Assembly: GCA_028288765.1 (NCBI GenBank)
Contig: JAQGHQ010000360.1
Coordinates: 18,437-82,436 of the forward strand
Source: Gemmataceae bacterium
GTDB lineage: Bacteria > Planctomycetota > Planctomycetia > Gemmatales > Gemmataceae
Direction: 5' to 3'
DNA: 64,000 nucleotides
Below the pieces are notes generated by a model. The model saw only the letters and a list, made by a program, of their open reading frames with translations, did not search any database and was not told the origin of the DNA. Of the stretch, positions 6,661 through 14,512 are shown piece after piece. The position numbers and the translations under genes are program-made. Positions within the stretch are counted from its first letter, which is position 1. The number at the start of each line of letters is the position of its first letter.

Positions 6661-9490
6661 GGCGCCGCGCCTCCGTTTTGGTTCCGGCCCGGCCATACTT
6701 CTCGTGCGTCTTGCGCGAGTAGTAGGTGTCGTGGGCCCCGGCGTGTTCCTTCTTCCGCTCCTCGTACCCGGCCTTCTCGGCGGTCTCGGCCTCCTGGTCG
6801 AGCTGGTCCAGCTCGGCCTGGTGGCGGGCGTCGCGGTCGGCCTGGGCCTTCTCGAACTCCTCCTGCCTGGCGTCGGCGGCGGCGGACCGCTTCTGGTCGA
6901 GGGCCTCGTCCTCGGCATCGCGCCCGGACTGCCCCTTCTCGTCCGCTTCGTCCCGCGTCTGCTGCCGGGCGTCGTCGTCGTCGGACCGCTTGTTCTCGAC
7001 GACCTCCCAGGCGTCGTCCTCCTGCTGTCGCTTCGCCTCCCGGTCGGCGTCTTCCTTGTCCCGTTGGGCCTGCCGCCCCTCGTCTTCCGTGTCGCGGGCC
7101 TCGGTGGTGTCGTTCGAGACGTCTTCCTGCAGCTTCTGCTCGGCCGCGTACCGGGCGTCGTATTTGGCCTGCGCCTCCTGGTCCTGCTGGTCGTACTTCT
7201 CGTCGACCCCCTCGCGCTCCTCGTCGTGCTTGGCCTCCAGCTCGTCGCGGTGGTCCCCGCGGTCGTCCTCGGCGACCCCGTCCTTGTCGAGCTGCTTTTC
7301 GAGGTCCGCTTTTTCCTGCTCCTGCCGCGCGGCCAGGTCCTTGTGCTCGGCCGCCCGGTCCTGTTTGATCTGCTTGTCCGCGGCCTCCACCTCGTCGTTC
7401 ATTGCCTCTTCTTCGGCCTTGGCCCGTTTCTCCTCGGCCGCGTCTTCCCGGGTCCGCTGGCGTTCGGTGTCCTTGTCCTCGCGCTCGCGGGTCTTTTTGG
7501 TGTCGGCGTCCTCGCGCTCGCGGGCTTTCTCCGCTGCCTCCCGCTCCTTGTCCTCTTTGGCCCGCTGCCGCTCCGTGTCCTGGTCTTCCTTGGCGCGGGT
7601 CTTTTTGGTGTCGGCGTCCTCGCGGTCACGAGCCTTCCCGATGGCCTTGTCTTCCGTCTCGGCCGAGGTGGTCGCGTGTTCCTCGATCTTCTGGTGGGCC
7701 TTTTCGTGTTCGTCGTTCTCGGCCTGGTGGCGATGCTCGGCGTCGGCCCGCTTGTCCTCGTGCTTCTCGTCCGCGGCCGCGTCCTGGTCGGACCACCGGT
7801 CGTGATGCTCGGCGTGGTCGTCGTGGCCTTTGCCCCCGGCCGACCCGCCCCCGCTGCCGAACTTGCCGTCCGCGGCGTGCTCCACGCCGTTGTCGTCCTT
7901 GCCGGCGCGGATGAGCCGGCCGGTCGCGTCCACGTGGAAGCGGGCCTTCGTGTCCGTCGGGGGCGGTGACCCGGGCGGGGTTGCGGCCGGGATCTCCGGG
8001 GCCTTGTGGAGTAGGGCCTCGACCGGGATCTGGAACTCGCCGGCGAGCTTGTAGGCGTAGGCCGTTTCCTCGGCCGTCTGGCGCAGTGCGATCCGCCAGT
8101 CCTCACCCTTCTCGGCGTAGATCGCCGACAGGGTCTTGGTCCCGTTCTGCAGCTCCAACTGCTGGGCCTGCTGCTCTTCGAGCGGGTTGATGCTCTCCGC
8201 GCTGTCCCAGAACCAGCGGTGCGGGAGGTCGGCGATCGTGAGGTCGTCGGGCAGGAGGCCGGGGATCTCGACGGCCTCCTCCAGCCAGGCGGCGAGGATC
8301 TTGTCGAGGACGCACTCGACCAGGAGCTGCCGGTCGACCCGCTGCATCCGGTGATACCCGAGGTGTTCGAGCCGGCCGGACGAGTAGTTGGACCCGCTGA
8401 AGTCGCCCATCGCGATCGTCAGCGGGATCCCGAGGCACCGGCAGATTTCCCGGAGCAGGACCCGGACGAACATTTCGTACGTCGTCGCGGGCTGGGTCGC
8501 GGCCAGGCCGGTGACGTCAGTCCCCCACGGCAGGGTGGTGAGCATTCCCCGGTGGAGCTGGAGCCGTTCGAACGGTTCCGGGTCCGCCGGGTCGACGTTG
8601 GCGGGCACCTGCGTCTTCATGAACAGGGCCATGTCGGCCGCGGCCTCGGCCGCGGCCAGCACCGCCTTGGTGAACCGCCTCAGCTGGGCGAACAGGTCGA
8701 GGGCCGGGGTGAGCTCCGGGACGCCGCGGGCCTGCCCGGGCCGGTCCTTCCGGAACCAGTGGCACACGTCCCGCGGCCGCCAGCGGTCGTACTTGAGCGG
8801 GTTCAACTGCGGGATGAACAGGTCGCCCGGGTGATGCCGGAGGACGTGGTACTCGGCCGGGTTTCCCAGGCGATCCAGCACCAGGCCGTCGACCCAGAAG
8901 TAATCGGTGAACCCGGGGTCCGGGGTGGTGACCTGGTCGGATTCGATCACGACCACGTCGAGCTGCACCGCGTCCTCGACGTCGAGCGTCCGCACGTCCA
9001 CGTCGGGGCTCGACGGGTCCTGGGGCTGCTGCCCGAACGTCCGCGCGAGGTTCCGGTTGGTCACGAGCAGGCCGAAGGCCTCGCCGTCCTGCACCTTGGC
9101 CTTGGCCATGAGCCGCAACTTGTCGGCCAGGCCGATCGCCCGGGCCCAGTTGTGCCAGGCGTTCTGTACTGCCCGGTTGATGCCCACGTCGCCGGAGCGG
9201 ACCTGTATGCGCGGCCCCGACCCGATGAGGTCGTTGGACAGGCTGTTGGTGATGCCGCGGAAGTAGCTGTTGTTCGCGGCCTCGTACCGGCTGCGGATCT
9301 TCAGGGTCTTCCTGACCTGGAACGAGTTCGCGGCCCGGGCCGAGAGGTAATCCGTCCCCCGCCAGAGCGGTTCGTTCTCGTGGGTGGTCTCGGCCCCCTC
9401 GTACCGCCCCTGGACGTTCCGGCCCCGCTGCGGCGGGCCGGATCGCCCGCCGCCGAACACCCGCCCCAGGAGTCGTCCGAACCGACTCAC
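6635..9490 (-). CDS. Lambda-type portal protein with about 375-residue charged C-terminal extension
   Basis: A 951-aa protein. Residues 1 to about 515 form a portal of the lambda gpB type: SRYEAANNSYFRGITNSLSN near the start, DAVQLDVVVIESDQV and FTDYFWVDGLVLDR in the middle, then AMGDFSGSNYSSGRLEHLG. Portals form the dodecameric DNA gate of the head. A linker (RFHVDATGRLIRAG, then DGKFGSGGG) follows. Residues about 550-925 are almost entirely Glu, Lys, Arg, Asp, Ala and Gln with repeats of the type DADTKKTRAKEDQDTERQR, a predicted long charged helix. The start is the GTG whose overlap with the upstream stop (GTGA, 9487-9490) matches the rest of the operon. Normal portals are about 500-550 aa, so the tail is exceptional. 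Confidence 0.85.
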   Translation of the reverse strand: MSRFGRLLGRVFGGGRSGPPQRGRNVQGRYEGAETTHENEPLWRGTDYLSARAANSFQVRKTLKIRSRYEAANNSYFRGITNSLSNDLIGSGPRIQVRSGDVGINRAVQNAWHNWARAIGLADKLRLMAKAKVQDGEAFGLLVTNRNLARTFGQQPQDPSSPDVDVRTLDVEDAVQLDVVVIESDQVTTPDPGFTDYFWVDGLVLDRLGNPAEYHVLRHHPGDLFIPQLNPLKYDRWRPRDVCHWFRKDRPGQARGVPELTPALDLFAQLRRFTKAVLAAAEAAADMALFMKTQVPANVDPADPEPFERLQLHRGMLTTLPWGTDVTGLAATQPATTYEMFVRVLLREICRCLGIPLTIAMGDFSGSNYSSGRLEHLGYHRMQRVDRQLLVECVLDKILAAWLEEAVEIPGLLPDDLTIADLPHRWFWDSAESINPLEEQQAQQLELQNGTKTLSAIYAEKGEDWRIALRQTAEETAYAYKLAGEFQIPVEALLHKAPEIPAATPPGSPPPTDTKARFHVDATGRLIRAGKDDNGVEHAADGKFGSGGGSAGGKGHDDHAEHHDRWSDQDAAADEKHEDKRADAEHRHQAENDEHEKAHQKIEEHATTSAETEDKAIGKARDREDADTKKTRAKEDQDTERQRAKEDKEREAAEKAREREDADTKKTREREDKDTERQRTREDAAEEKRAKAEEEAMNDEVEAADKQIKQDRAAEHKDLAARQEQEKADLEKQLDKDGVAEDDRGDHRDELEAKHDEEREGVDEKYDQQDQEAQAKYDARYAAEQKLQEDVSNDTTEARDTEDEGRQAQRDKEDADREAKRQQEDDAWEVVENKRSDDDDARQQTRDEADEKGQSGRDAEDEALDQKRSAAADARQEEFEKAQADRDARHQAELDQLDQEAETAEKAGYEERKKEHAGAHDTYYSRKTHEKYGRAGTKTEARRRAKVPVEV

Positions 9491-9732
9491 TGAAAGCTCC
9501 CCGGGTTGCCGGCACAAGGGCCGGGGTGGATGGGGAGCTGGGGGGCGCCGATGAGCCGGGTGAACCGCAGGCCGCGGTGCTTGAGCCCGGCTGCCGCGCA
9601 GGCGGCCTTGAACTGGATGCCGAGGACGAGGTCGGCCACCGTACGGCCGGTCGCGGTCTGCCCGTCGTTGGACGACGTCAGTGGCTGAGTGAGAGCCGTG
9701 TCGATCGAGCTGGTGTCGGCCGGGGTATCCAT
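9487..9732 (-). CDS. Small protein before portal gene
   Basis: An 81-aa protein, MDTPADTSSIDTALTQPLTS at the N terminus, then DLVLGIQFKAACAAAGLKHR and RFTRLIGAPQLPIHPG. GAGGG lies eight bases before the ATG. The stop overlaps the portal GTG, so the two are translationally coupled. Size and place between terminase and portal recall gpW-like head-tail joining proteins, but I see no sequence motif that proves this. Confidence 0.65.
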   Translation of the reverse strand: MDTPADTSSIDTALTQPLTSSNDGQTATGRTVADLVLGIQFKAACAAAGLKHRGLRFTRLIGAPQLPIHPGPCAGNPGSFQ

Positions 9733-9789
9733 CGGAGTGTCCCTCGGGGGGCCTTCACTCCACGATGGCGGGTCGCAGGCGGAAGGGAA

Positions 9790-9999
9790 TCAGGTGGCGG
9801 GATGGAAGGCGGGGATTCGTACAGGGTCTGTACGAAGTGGGGTTCGGCAGGGGTGAGGTGCGAGCGCTCGAACCGGGCGCACCCTCGGTTCGTACCTCGA
9901 TCGCACGCCCGGCGTGTAGTAGCACCGCCAGCACAGGCCATGCGGCCGGGTCATTCGTCGGGCTGAGCAAAACAGACAGAGCAGAGCACGCGCCGTCAT
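9790..9999 (-). CDS. Small zinc-ribbon protein
   Basis: A 69-aa protein with two Cys pairs, CLFC and CWRC, spaced by about 14 residues (PHGLCWRCYYTPGVRSRY). This is a compact treble-clef or ribbon motif that would bind one zinc. Similar short proteins with GLCWxCYYTPGVR are familiar from planctomycete genomes. The ATG overlaps the upstream stop (ATGA, 9996-9999). The second half is Arg/Pro-rich and may be unstructured. A DNA- or RNA-binding role is plausible but inferred. One copy of the prophage palindrome lies inside the gene. Confidence 0.7.
   Translation of the reverse strand: MTARALLCLFCSARRMTRPHGLCWRCYYTPGVRSRYEPRVRPVRALAPHPCRTPLRTDPVRIPAFHPAT
9855..9873. promoter_or_regulatory. Prophage palindromic motif, copy 2
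   Basis: GAGGTGCGAGCGCTCGAAC shares the CGAGCGCTCG core with the perfect palindrome at 4147 and is identical, in inverse orientation, to the site at 16862-16880. A half-like site, GGTTCGTACCTCG, follows at about 9886. It lies inside the small zinc-ribbon gene. Confidence 0.5.
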
Positions 10000-10337
10000 T
10001 TTCCGTCGTTCGGAATTATGATGGGTTCGGCGGGTTGGTCATCAGCAGGGTTTGCGCCAAGGAAGGCGGAGAGCAACGCTTCGTTCCTCGCCATTGCCAT
10101 CTTTACTCCCGCCTCCTGGAAGTGGGCGTTCTGTTCGGCCAGCTCTACGCACAGGGCGGCAAGAGCGTCCTCGAACGAATTGAAGCCACCGCTTTGCCAT
10201 GCGGTCAGAAAGGTCTTGACGATGGGGCTTCGGTACGCCAACCGCCAGAGTTCTTCAATCGCTGTCCGTCGCCTGGACTCGTCCCGCTGGGAATGAGCCC
10301 ACAGTCTGTACCATAAGTCTCGTTCGCTCGTCTTCAT
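9996..10337 (-). CDS. Small helical protein following terminase
   Basis: A 113-aa protein, MKTSERDLWYRLWAHSQRDE at the start, with helices such as RTAIEELWRLAYRSPIVKTF and EDALAALCVELAEQNAHFQE. The start is fixed by an ATGA overlap with the terminase stop (10334-10337), and its own stop overlaps the zinc-ribbon start in the same way. No family is recognised. A helical protein next to the large subunit could be a small terminase subunit placed downstream, but that is only a positional guess. Confidence 0.7.
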   Translation of the reverse strand: MKTSERDLWYRLWAHSQRDESRRRTAIEELWRLAYRSPIVKTFLTAWQSGGFNSFEDALAALCVELAEQNAHFQEAGVKMAMARNEALLSAFLGANPADDQPAEPIIIPNDGK

Positions 10338-12499
10338 GTTCCGTCCCTCTTGCCCTTCTGCACCTCGGACCACTTTACCTTCTTTCGCTCGGCCTGGGGA
10401 ACGGCGCCCTCCCCTGCGGCCTGGCCGGCCGACCAGCTCAGGCCCTGGACGCTCGCGGCGACGGCCGCCCCGACCAGGCAATCCCACCAGTGATTGTCGC
10501 GCCCCGGCAGGGCCTTCCATTCCTCGACGACCCGCCCCCCGCTCTGCCGGGTCACCGCGACTGGGTACTCGGCGGTGCAGTGGTCCGCGAACAACCGGTG
10601 CCCACCCGCTTGCGGCGCGTGCAGACGGAGACACCCCGCTCCCCCCTCGGCGGTGCGGAGACGCTCGGCGACGAAGGTCTTCCACCCGTTCGTATCGAAC
10701 GTGACGTGCCGCCCTCGGCCGGCCGCGCCGATCGACAGTCGCCAGCCCTGGCCGGCCCGCTCCCCGGGCTTCAGCTGCCAGCTGCTCATCGGGTTCGAGC
10801 TGGCGCCGATGAACTTCCCGTGCGATGGGTACAACGTGGCGGCGAACGGCGATCGCCGGCAGAACTCGTACACCAGGTCCGTCCCGGGTCCCCAGTTCGC
10901 GTCGACCATGCACCGCTCGACCGACAGCTCCGCCCCGGTCCCCTCCTGCAAGTACCCCTTGCCGAGGATCCGCGTGGTGACCGCCTTCAGCCCGCCGTAG
11001 ATCGCGGCCTCCTGCTGGCCCGCGTACTCGGGCAGATCGGTCAGGGACGGCCGGACGTCGGCCGAGCTGAAGTAGGTCCGGCGCTGGTCGGGGTACTCCC
11101 CGTAGTCGATCACGGACCCGCCGAACCGTTCATCCCAGGAGACCACCAGGTACCACAGCAGGTGAGCGCCCACGTCGACGAAGGCGGTGAGGCGGGTACA
11201 CGAGCGCGGGACGATCCGGGTGGCCAGGTTGGTGACCCGGGCGGCCAGCTCGCCGGCGTCGAGCCGGTCCACCCCGACCGGCCCGCGGGACTCGGGCCGG
11301 TTCTGGTACTCGGCCATGAACGCGGCCCGGTCGCGGCAGTACAGGTGCATGGCGTGCTGGATCGCCGACACCTCCCCGTCGAGCTTGCGATCCTCCCAGC
11401 TCGCTTCCGCCCCCGCCTCCAGCTCGGCCTGGTGGGCGACGTAGTACGCATTCGATCCCGCGAAGTCCGGCGGTTCGAGCTGGGCACAGCTGCGGTAGAT
11501 CTCGAAGTAGGAATCCCAGGCGATCAGGTTGGTCGGGAGCGACACCAGCATCCCGGTCCGCTCGCCCCGCCAAAACGGGTGTTTCTCGCGGTCGAGGATC
11601 TGGTCGATGAAGTCGCCCTGCTCGATCACCGTACACGGCATCACCGCGGCGATCGACTGGCCCGGGCCGGCCATGCCGAGGACGTCCGCGCTGACCAGCT
11701 GCTCGCGGTCCGTGTTCTGCAACTTGCTCCGGGCCGACTCGTGCGTCTGGGGATCGTCGAGCAGGACGAAGTCCGGGCGGATCGCCTCCCCGGTCATGAG
11801 GGTCAGGTTCGAACCGCGGATCCCCTCGCCGGTGAGCCCGGACGCGCTCACGACCGCCCCCGAGGTCGGGACCATCCCGTCGGCCCGGAGGGGCCAGTGC
11901 TTGGGCCAGTTCGGGGGCGGGGGTACGGTCGGGAAGACGATCCGGTCGGCGGTCCACTCGATCATCGTGGGCGCGTCCAGGCACGTCTGGCCGGCGGAGC
12001 GATTGGCGATACCAGCGAGACGGCGGATCGCGTGCGAGATCTCGGGGAAGTCCTCGACGAAGAGGGGCAGGAACCGGGTGTAGACCTTCAGGGCGGCCAG
12101 CGTGTCCTTGGCCTTCTCGGCGTTCGCCCCGATCACGAACACGTACCGGCGGATCGCGTAGGCCAGGGCCCACAGCGCGGCCATGCGGCACAGGGTCGTC
12201 TTGCCGCTCCCCCGCGCCATGGCGAACGCGAACAGGGCCCCGAGCAGGGCCGCTTCCTCAATGCGGGCGATCGCCGTCAGGTGATCCCTCGACCAGCCGA
12301 GGGAGAAGGCGTCGGGGTTGTAGATCTCGCAGAAGACCCGGAGCGATTCCCGCCCCCGATCGCGCCGGCCGATGTCCCCGATCGGCGGCACGGGCCCGAT
12401 CTCGCGCCCCTTGGCCGACTTCTCGCGGGAGATGTCGGCCTGCTTCTCCCGGTAGGCGTCGTAGTCGTCGCCGGCCGGCGTGGAGGTGCGTTTAGCCAC
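10334..12499 (-). CDS. Phage terminase large subunit
   Basis: A 721-aa DNA-packaging motor. The ATPase half has a Walker A variant, FAMARGSGKTTLCR, near residues 94-103 and a Walker B-like strand PDFVLLDDPQTHESARSK near 250. The C-terminal nuclease half has acidic stretches such as LTAFVDVGAHLLWYLVVSWD and CMVDANWGPGTDL, and ends with GRDNHWWDCLVGAAVAA, a pattern like the terminal His-Asp of GpA-type terminases. The start is a GTG at 12499 that overlaps the upstream zinc-ribbon gene by 8 nt. Length fits the larger, GpA-like terminases. It cuts concatemeric DNA and pumps it through the portal encoded downstream. Confidence 0.9.
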   Translation of the reverse strand: MAKRTSTPAGDDYDAYREKQADISREKSAKGREIGPVPPIGDIGRRDRGRESLRVFCEIYNPDAFSLGWSRDHLTAIARIEEAALLGALFAFAMARGSGKTTLCRMAALWALAYAIRRYVFVIGANAEKAKDTLAALKVYTRFLPLFVEDFPEISHAIRRLAGIANRSAGQTCLDAPTMIEWTADRIVFPTVPPPPNWPKHWPLRADGMVPTSGAVVSASGLTGEGIRGSNLTLMTGEAIRPDFVLLDDPQTHESARSKLQNTDREQLVSADVLGMAGPGQSIAAVMPCTVIEQGDFIDQILDREKHPFWRGERTGMLVSLPTNLIAWDSYFEIYRSCAQLEPPDFAGSNAYYVAHQAELEAGAEASWEDRKLDGEVSAIQHAMHLYCRDRAAFMAEYQNRPESRGPVGVDRLDAGELAARVTNLATRIVPRSCTRLTAFVDVGAHLLWYLVVSWDERFGGSVIDYGEYPDQRRTYFSSADVRPSLTDLPEYAGQQEAAIYGGLKAVTTRILGKGYLQEGTGAELSVERCMVDANWGPGTDLVYEFCRRSPFAATLYPSHGKFIGASSNPMSSWQLKPGERAGQGWRLSIGAAGRGRHVTFDTNGWKTFVAERLRTAEGGAGCLRLHAPQAGGHRLFADHCTAEYPVAVTRQSGGRVVEEWKALPGRDNHWWDCLVGAAVAASVQGLSWSAGQAAGEGAVPQAERKKVKWSEVQKGKRDGT

Positions 12500-12701
12500 G
12501 GGGCAACCCTGATAGGTCGAATGGGTCGCCGTCGACGCCGGTGTACCAGAGGAACTTCAGGCCGCAATAAGGGCAGTACGAGGGTTGGTGTTCGGGGGCG
12601 TGCCGAACCCACCAAATGTTCTCGCACCGCATGCACCGGCACTGGCTCACCCGAACGTCTTCCTCGTCGTCCGCCTTCAGGCTGTGGGTGTGCTTGAGCA
12701 T
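12492..12701 (-). CDS. Small zinc-ribbon protein upstream of terminase
   Basis: A 69-aa protein with CRCMRCENIWWVR and YCPYCGLKFLWY, two CxxC pairs about 20 residues apart, a classical zinc ribbon. The ribosome binding site GAGGTGAAGA stands directly before the ATG. It overlaps the terminase start by 8 nt, so it is probably co-translated with it. Such ribbons next to terminases may act as DNA-recognition accessory subunits; that part is inference. Confidence 0.75.
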   Translation of the reverse strand: MLKHTHSLKADDEEDVRVSQCRCMRCENIWWVRHAPEHQPSYCPYCGLKFLWYTGVDGDPFDLSGLPRG

Positions 12702-12720
12702 TCTTCACCTCATCGGCAGC

Positions 12721-12948
12721 TCAATCCGCCGTCGCCCGGGCCAGTTCGAGTTCCACCCTCTTATCCAGGGTCAGGGCCTGGAAGTGCCCCCACTGGGCTG
12801 CCAGAACCGTATCGACAACCTGCTTGGCCTCGTCCGGTTTCATGGCCGGGATCAGCGGGACAAGCTCGCCGAGCCTGAGCCGAATCTGCTCCCACAGCGC
12901 GATCCAGGCGTCTTGATCCGCGGTCGTCTCCGGCTCGCCGTCGCGCAC
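12721..12948 (-). CDS. Small helical protein, late-operon start region
   Basis: A 75-aa acidic helical protein (DQDAWIALWEQIRLRLGELV, then PDEAKQVVDTVLAAQWGHFQ). Two GTG codons could start it. The one at 12948 is preferred because AGGAGG lies eight bases upstream, whereas for the GTG at 12957 the same sequence would abut the codon. No family is recognised. Being first in the packaging block it could be a small terminase subunit, a guess from position only. Confidence 0.6.
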   Translation of the reverse strand: MRDGEPETTADQDAWIALWEQIRLRLGELVPLIPAMKPDEAKQVVDTVLAAQWGHFQALTLDKRVELELARATAD

Positions 12949-13120
12949 TGCGGGCACCTCCTGATCAAAAAACTAACTGTGTCCCTATTTCCAGCTGTTC
13001 CCGTAGCGGCGCACAGTACAGAAGGCGCAGGAAGGACCCAAGGGAAACAAAAGAAGGCAGTTAGAATGACGATCGACCAAACAACAATCGTCACACCGAC
13101 TTTCGTCGTTGTATCGTCGG

Positions 13121-13423
13121 TCAGCTGTTGGCCAGGCTCTCGTACCGCTCGATGGTCCGGATCCGGTGGCCGCAGTGGGTGCAGGCCTTGACCCTGACCG
13201 TACCCCCGATTCGATGGCGGGTGTATTTCACCTTGAGGCGGATGTTAGAGCAGACCGGGCAGGCCAGCCCGGCCTGCTCCTTGTAGGTCAGGTCGGTCAC
13301 CTCTTCGCAGGCCGAACACCTACGGGCCCTGGTCACCTTGCCGTCTGGGTGACGGCGGAGACAAATGGTATGCAGCCGCTCCCCTCGACAGGCAGAGCAG
13401 TGGTAGCCTGCCGCACGACTCAT
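13121..13423 (-). CDS. Zinc-ribbon protein with NrdR-like cysteine pattern
   Basis: About 100 aa with four CxxC pairs: HCSACRGERLHTICLRR, RARRCSACEEVTDL, LACPVCSNIRLKVKYTRHR and ACTHCGHRIRTIERYE. The Cys-x-x-Cys/Arg-rich/RRC pattern recalls NrdR-type ribbons and suggests nucleic-acid binding. The ATG at 13423 is used; a GTG at 13477 would add 18 residues, and neither has a clear ribosome binding site. The gene stands alone between the terminator at 13.6 kb and the packaging genes, so it may be the first gene of the late transcript or a late-gene regulator. Confidence 0.65.
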   Translation of the reverse strand: MSRAAGYHCSACRGERLHTICLRRHPDGKVTRARRCSACEEVTDLTYKEQAGLACPVCSNIRLKVKYTRHRIGGTVRVKACTHCGHRIRTIERYESLANS

Positions 13424-13607
13424 GAGGGCCAGCGCTCTCACCAGGTGGGACGGCCAATGAGAAGATTCCCCGCGCACGGAGTGGCGGGGACGCTCCGGTC
13501 CTTGAAGTGGTCCAGATTACCCATCTTAACAACAGGTCAGCTCAGAGGAAGGACCACTTGAGAGGATTACTGGGGGGGGGTTGGCGGATTGTCCTGACCT
13601 CTTGACG

Positions 13608-13670
13608 AAATGAAAAGACCGGCCGGATCGTCCCGCTGTCGCCCATTCAGCGAGATCGTCCCGGCCGGTC
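13608..13670 (-). terminator. Intrinsic terminator-like hairpin for the 13.7-21 kb operon
   Basis: GACCGGCCGG (13617-13626) pairs perfectly with CCGGCCGGTC (13661-13670). Read on the minus strand the hairpin is followed by TCTTTTCATTT. It lies about 45 bases after the last gene of the right-hand operon and separates it from the packaging genes. The inner part also contains a CGCTG/CAGCG pair. Confidence 0.65.
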
Positions 13671-13716
13671 AGAGAGCATGGTAGCTCTCACGATCTCTTG
13701 TGTCACGCAAAATCGG

Positions 13717-14205
13717 CTACATCGACTCCAGCTGTTGATTCAAGCAGAACCGGATGATACGGAGCTGCCTTTCGGAGAAGGCGCACGTCAGTGCGGGGCC
13801 ATCGGCCTCACGAGTGAGCGCCACAATATTCTTGAGGCCCGGGTCGCCGATGTAGGTCGTCACCAGGGCCCGGACGTCCTCGATCCCTCTTCGGACGGTG
13901 TCCGCGTTCTCCCCAGTGCCGAACTCGGGGTCATAGCTGTCGCTTACGGGTCCGGGCATGGCATCTCCTAGACCGTTGGACGACTCGATGAATTCCTTCC
14001 ATGCGGCCTCGGCACCTGGGTCGGCCGGATTAACTGCCGTGCCTGCCGGGGGTGTCTCGTTAAGGCGCAGTTCGAAGGACAAGTCGATGAGATCCGCGGC
14101 CAGATCGGGGTACTCGCTCAGGTACCGTTCGAGTGTGCTGCGGTCGTGGTTCGCCTCGATCGCAAACGCGTAAAGGACGGATTCTCTGTCGGGTGAGTTC
14201 TTCAC
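13717..14205 (-). CDS. Hypothetical acidic protein at end of small-gene operon
   Basis: A 162-aa protein, starting MKNSPDRESVLYAFAIEANH, with YLSEYPDLAADLIDLSFELR and a C-terminal region SERQLRIIRFCLNQQLESM. It is acidic and mostly helical. In my memory the motif of a short helix followed by YPDLAxDLIDLSFELR occurs in planctomycete proteins encoded next to ImmA/IrrE-type peptidases, where it might act as a partner; no peptidase is encoded here. The GTG start overlaps the stop of a 24-codon gene (GTGA, 14202-14205). The operon ends after it at a terminator. Confidence 0.65.
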   Translation of the reverse strand: MKNSPDRESVLYAFAIEANHDRSTLERYLSEYPDLAADLIDLSFELRLNETPPAGTAVNPADPGAEAAWKEFIESSNGLGDAMPGPVSDSYDPEFGTGENADTVRRGIEDVRALVTTYIGDPGLKNIVALTREADGPALTCAFSERQLRIIRFCLNQQLESM

Positions 14206-14276
14206 GTGTTCAGTCGGCCGGTGAGAACGGACCGCTCCAGAGGGGTGAGGTCCCAGACAGCCAGGACGACGTTCAT
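14202..14276 (-). CDS. Micro-gene of 24 codons
   Basis: MNVVLAVWDLTPLERSVLTG plus four residues. Its ATG overlaps the upstream stop as TGATG (14274-14278) and its stop overlaps the downstream GTG as GTGA (14202-14205). Without it there would be a 70-nt hole in an otherwise tightly overlapping operon, which argues for translation. It may be a functional micropeptide or merely a translational bridge. Confidence 0.45.
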   Translation of the reverse strand: MNVVLAVWDLTPLERSVLTGRLNT

Positions 14277-14512
14277 CAGAAAGGCTCCTTGGGACCGCGG
14301 TGCCGTCGTATGCGGTCGCACCGGGGACAGATCAGCCGATGAACTCCGTCGCGCTTTCGTTCCGCGACCCATCCAGCCTTTGTAGCCTTGGCCAGGATGA
14401 GAAGGTCGTCGGGACCATGGTGTTCGGGCGACGAGGCGCCACAATTCACACACAAGGTCCACCACAGCCCTTTTCCGTTCGAAAACAGGTACTCGGTGTA
14501 GGTGGTGGTCAT
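14276..14512 (-). CDS. Small zinc-ribbon protein
   Basis: A 78-aa protein with LCVNCGASSPEHHGPDD and LICPRCDRIRRHRGPK, two CxxC pairs about 43 residues apart, so a split zinc ribbon. The first part, MTTTYTEYLFSNGKGLWWTL, is aromatic-rich. ATG overlaps the ParB-like stop (14509-14512). Probably a nucleic-acid-binding accessory protein; no specific function can be assigned. Confidence 0.7.
   Translation of the reverse strand: MTTTYTEYLFSNGKGLWWTLCVNCGASSPEHHGPDDLLILAKATKAGWVAERKRDGVHRLICPRCDRIRRHRGPKEPF

Noticed and set aside
4243..7969. Long plus-strand frames (1041 and 467 aa) opposite the capsid and portal genes
   Set aside because: Mirror the charged repeats of the real minus-strand proteins; no domain and no ribosome binding site.
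12852..13094. 80-aa minus-strand frame with a hydrophobic start
   Set aside because: Overlaps the better-supported 75-aa gene; only the first 20 residues look like a membrane segment, the rest is Arg/Ser shadow sequence.
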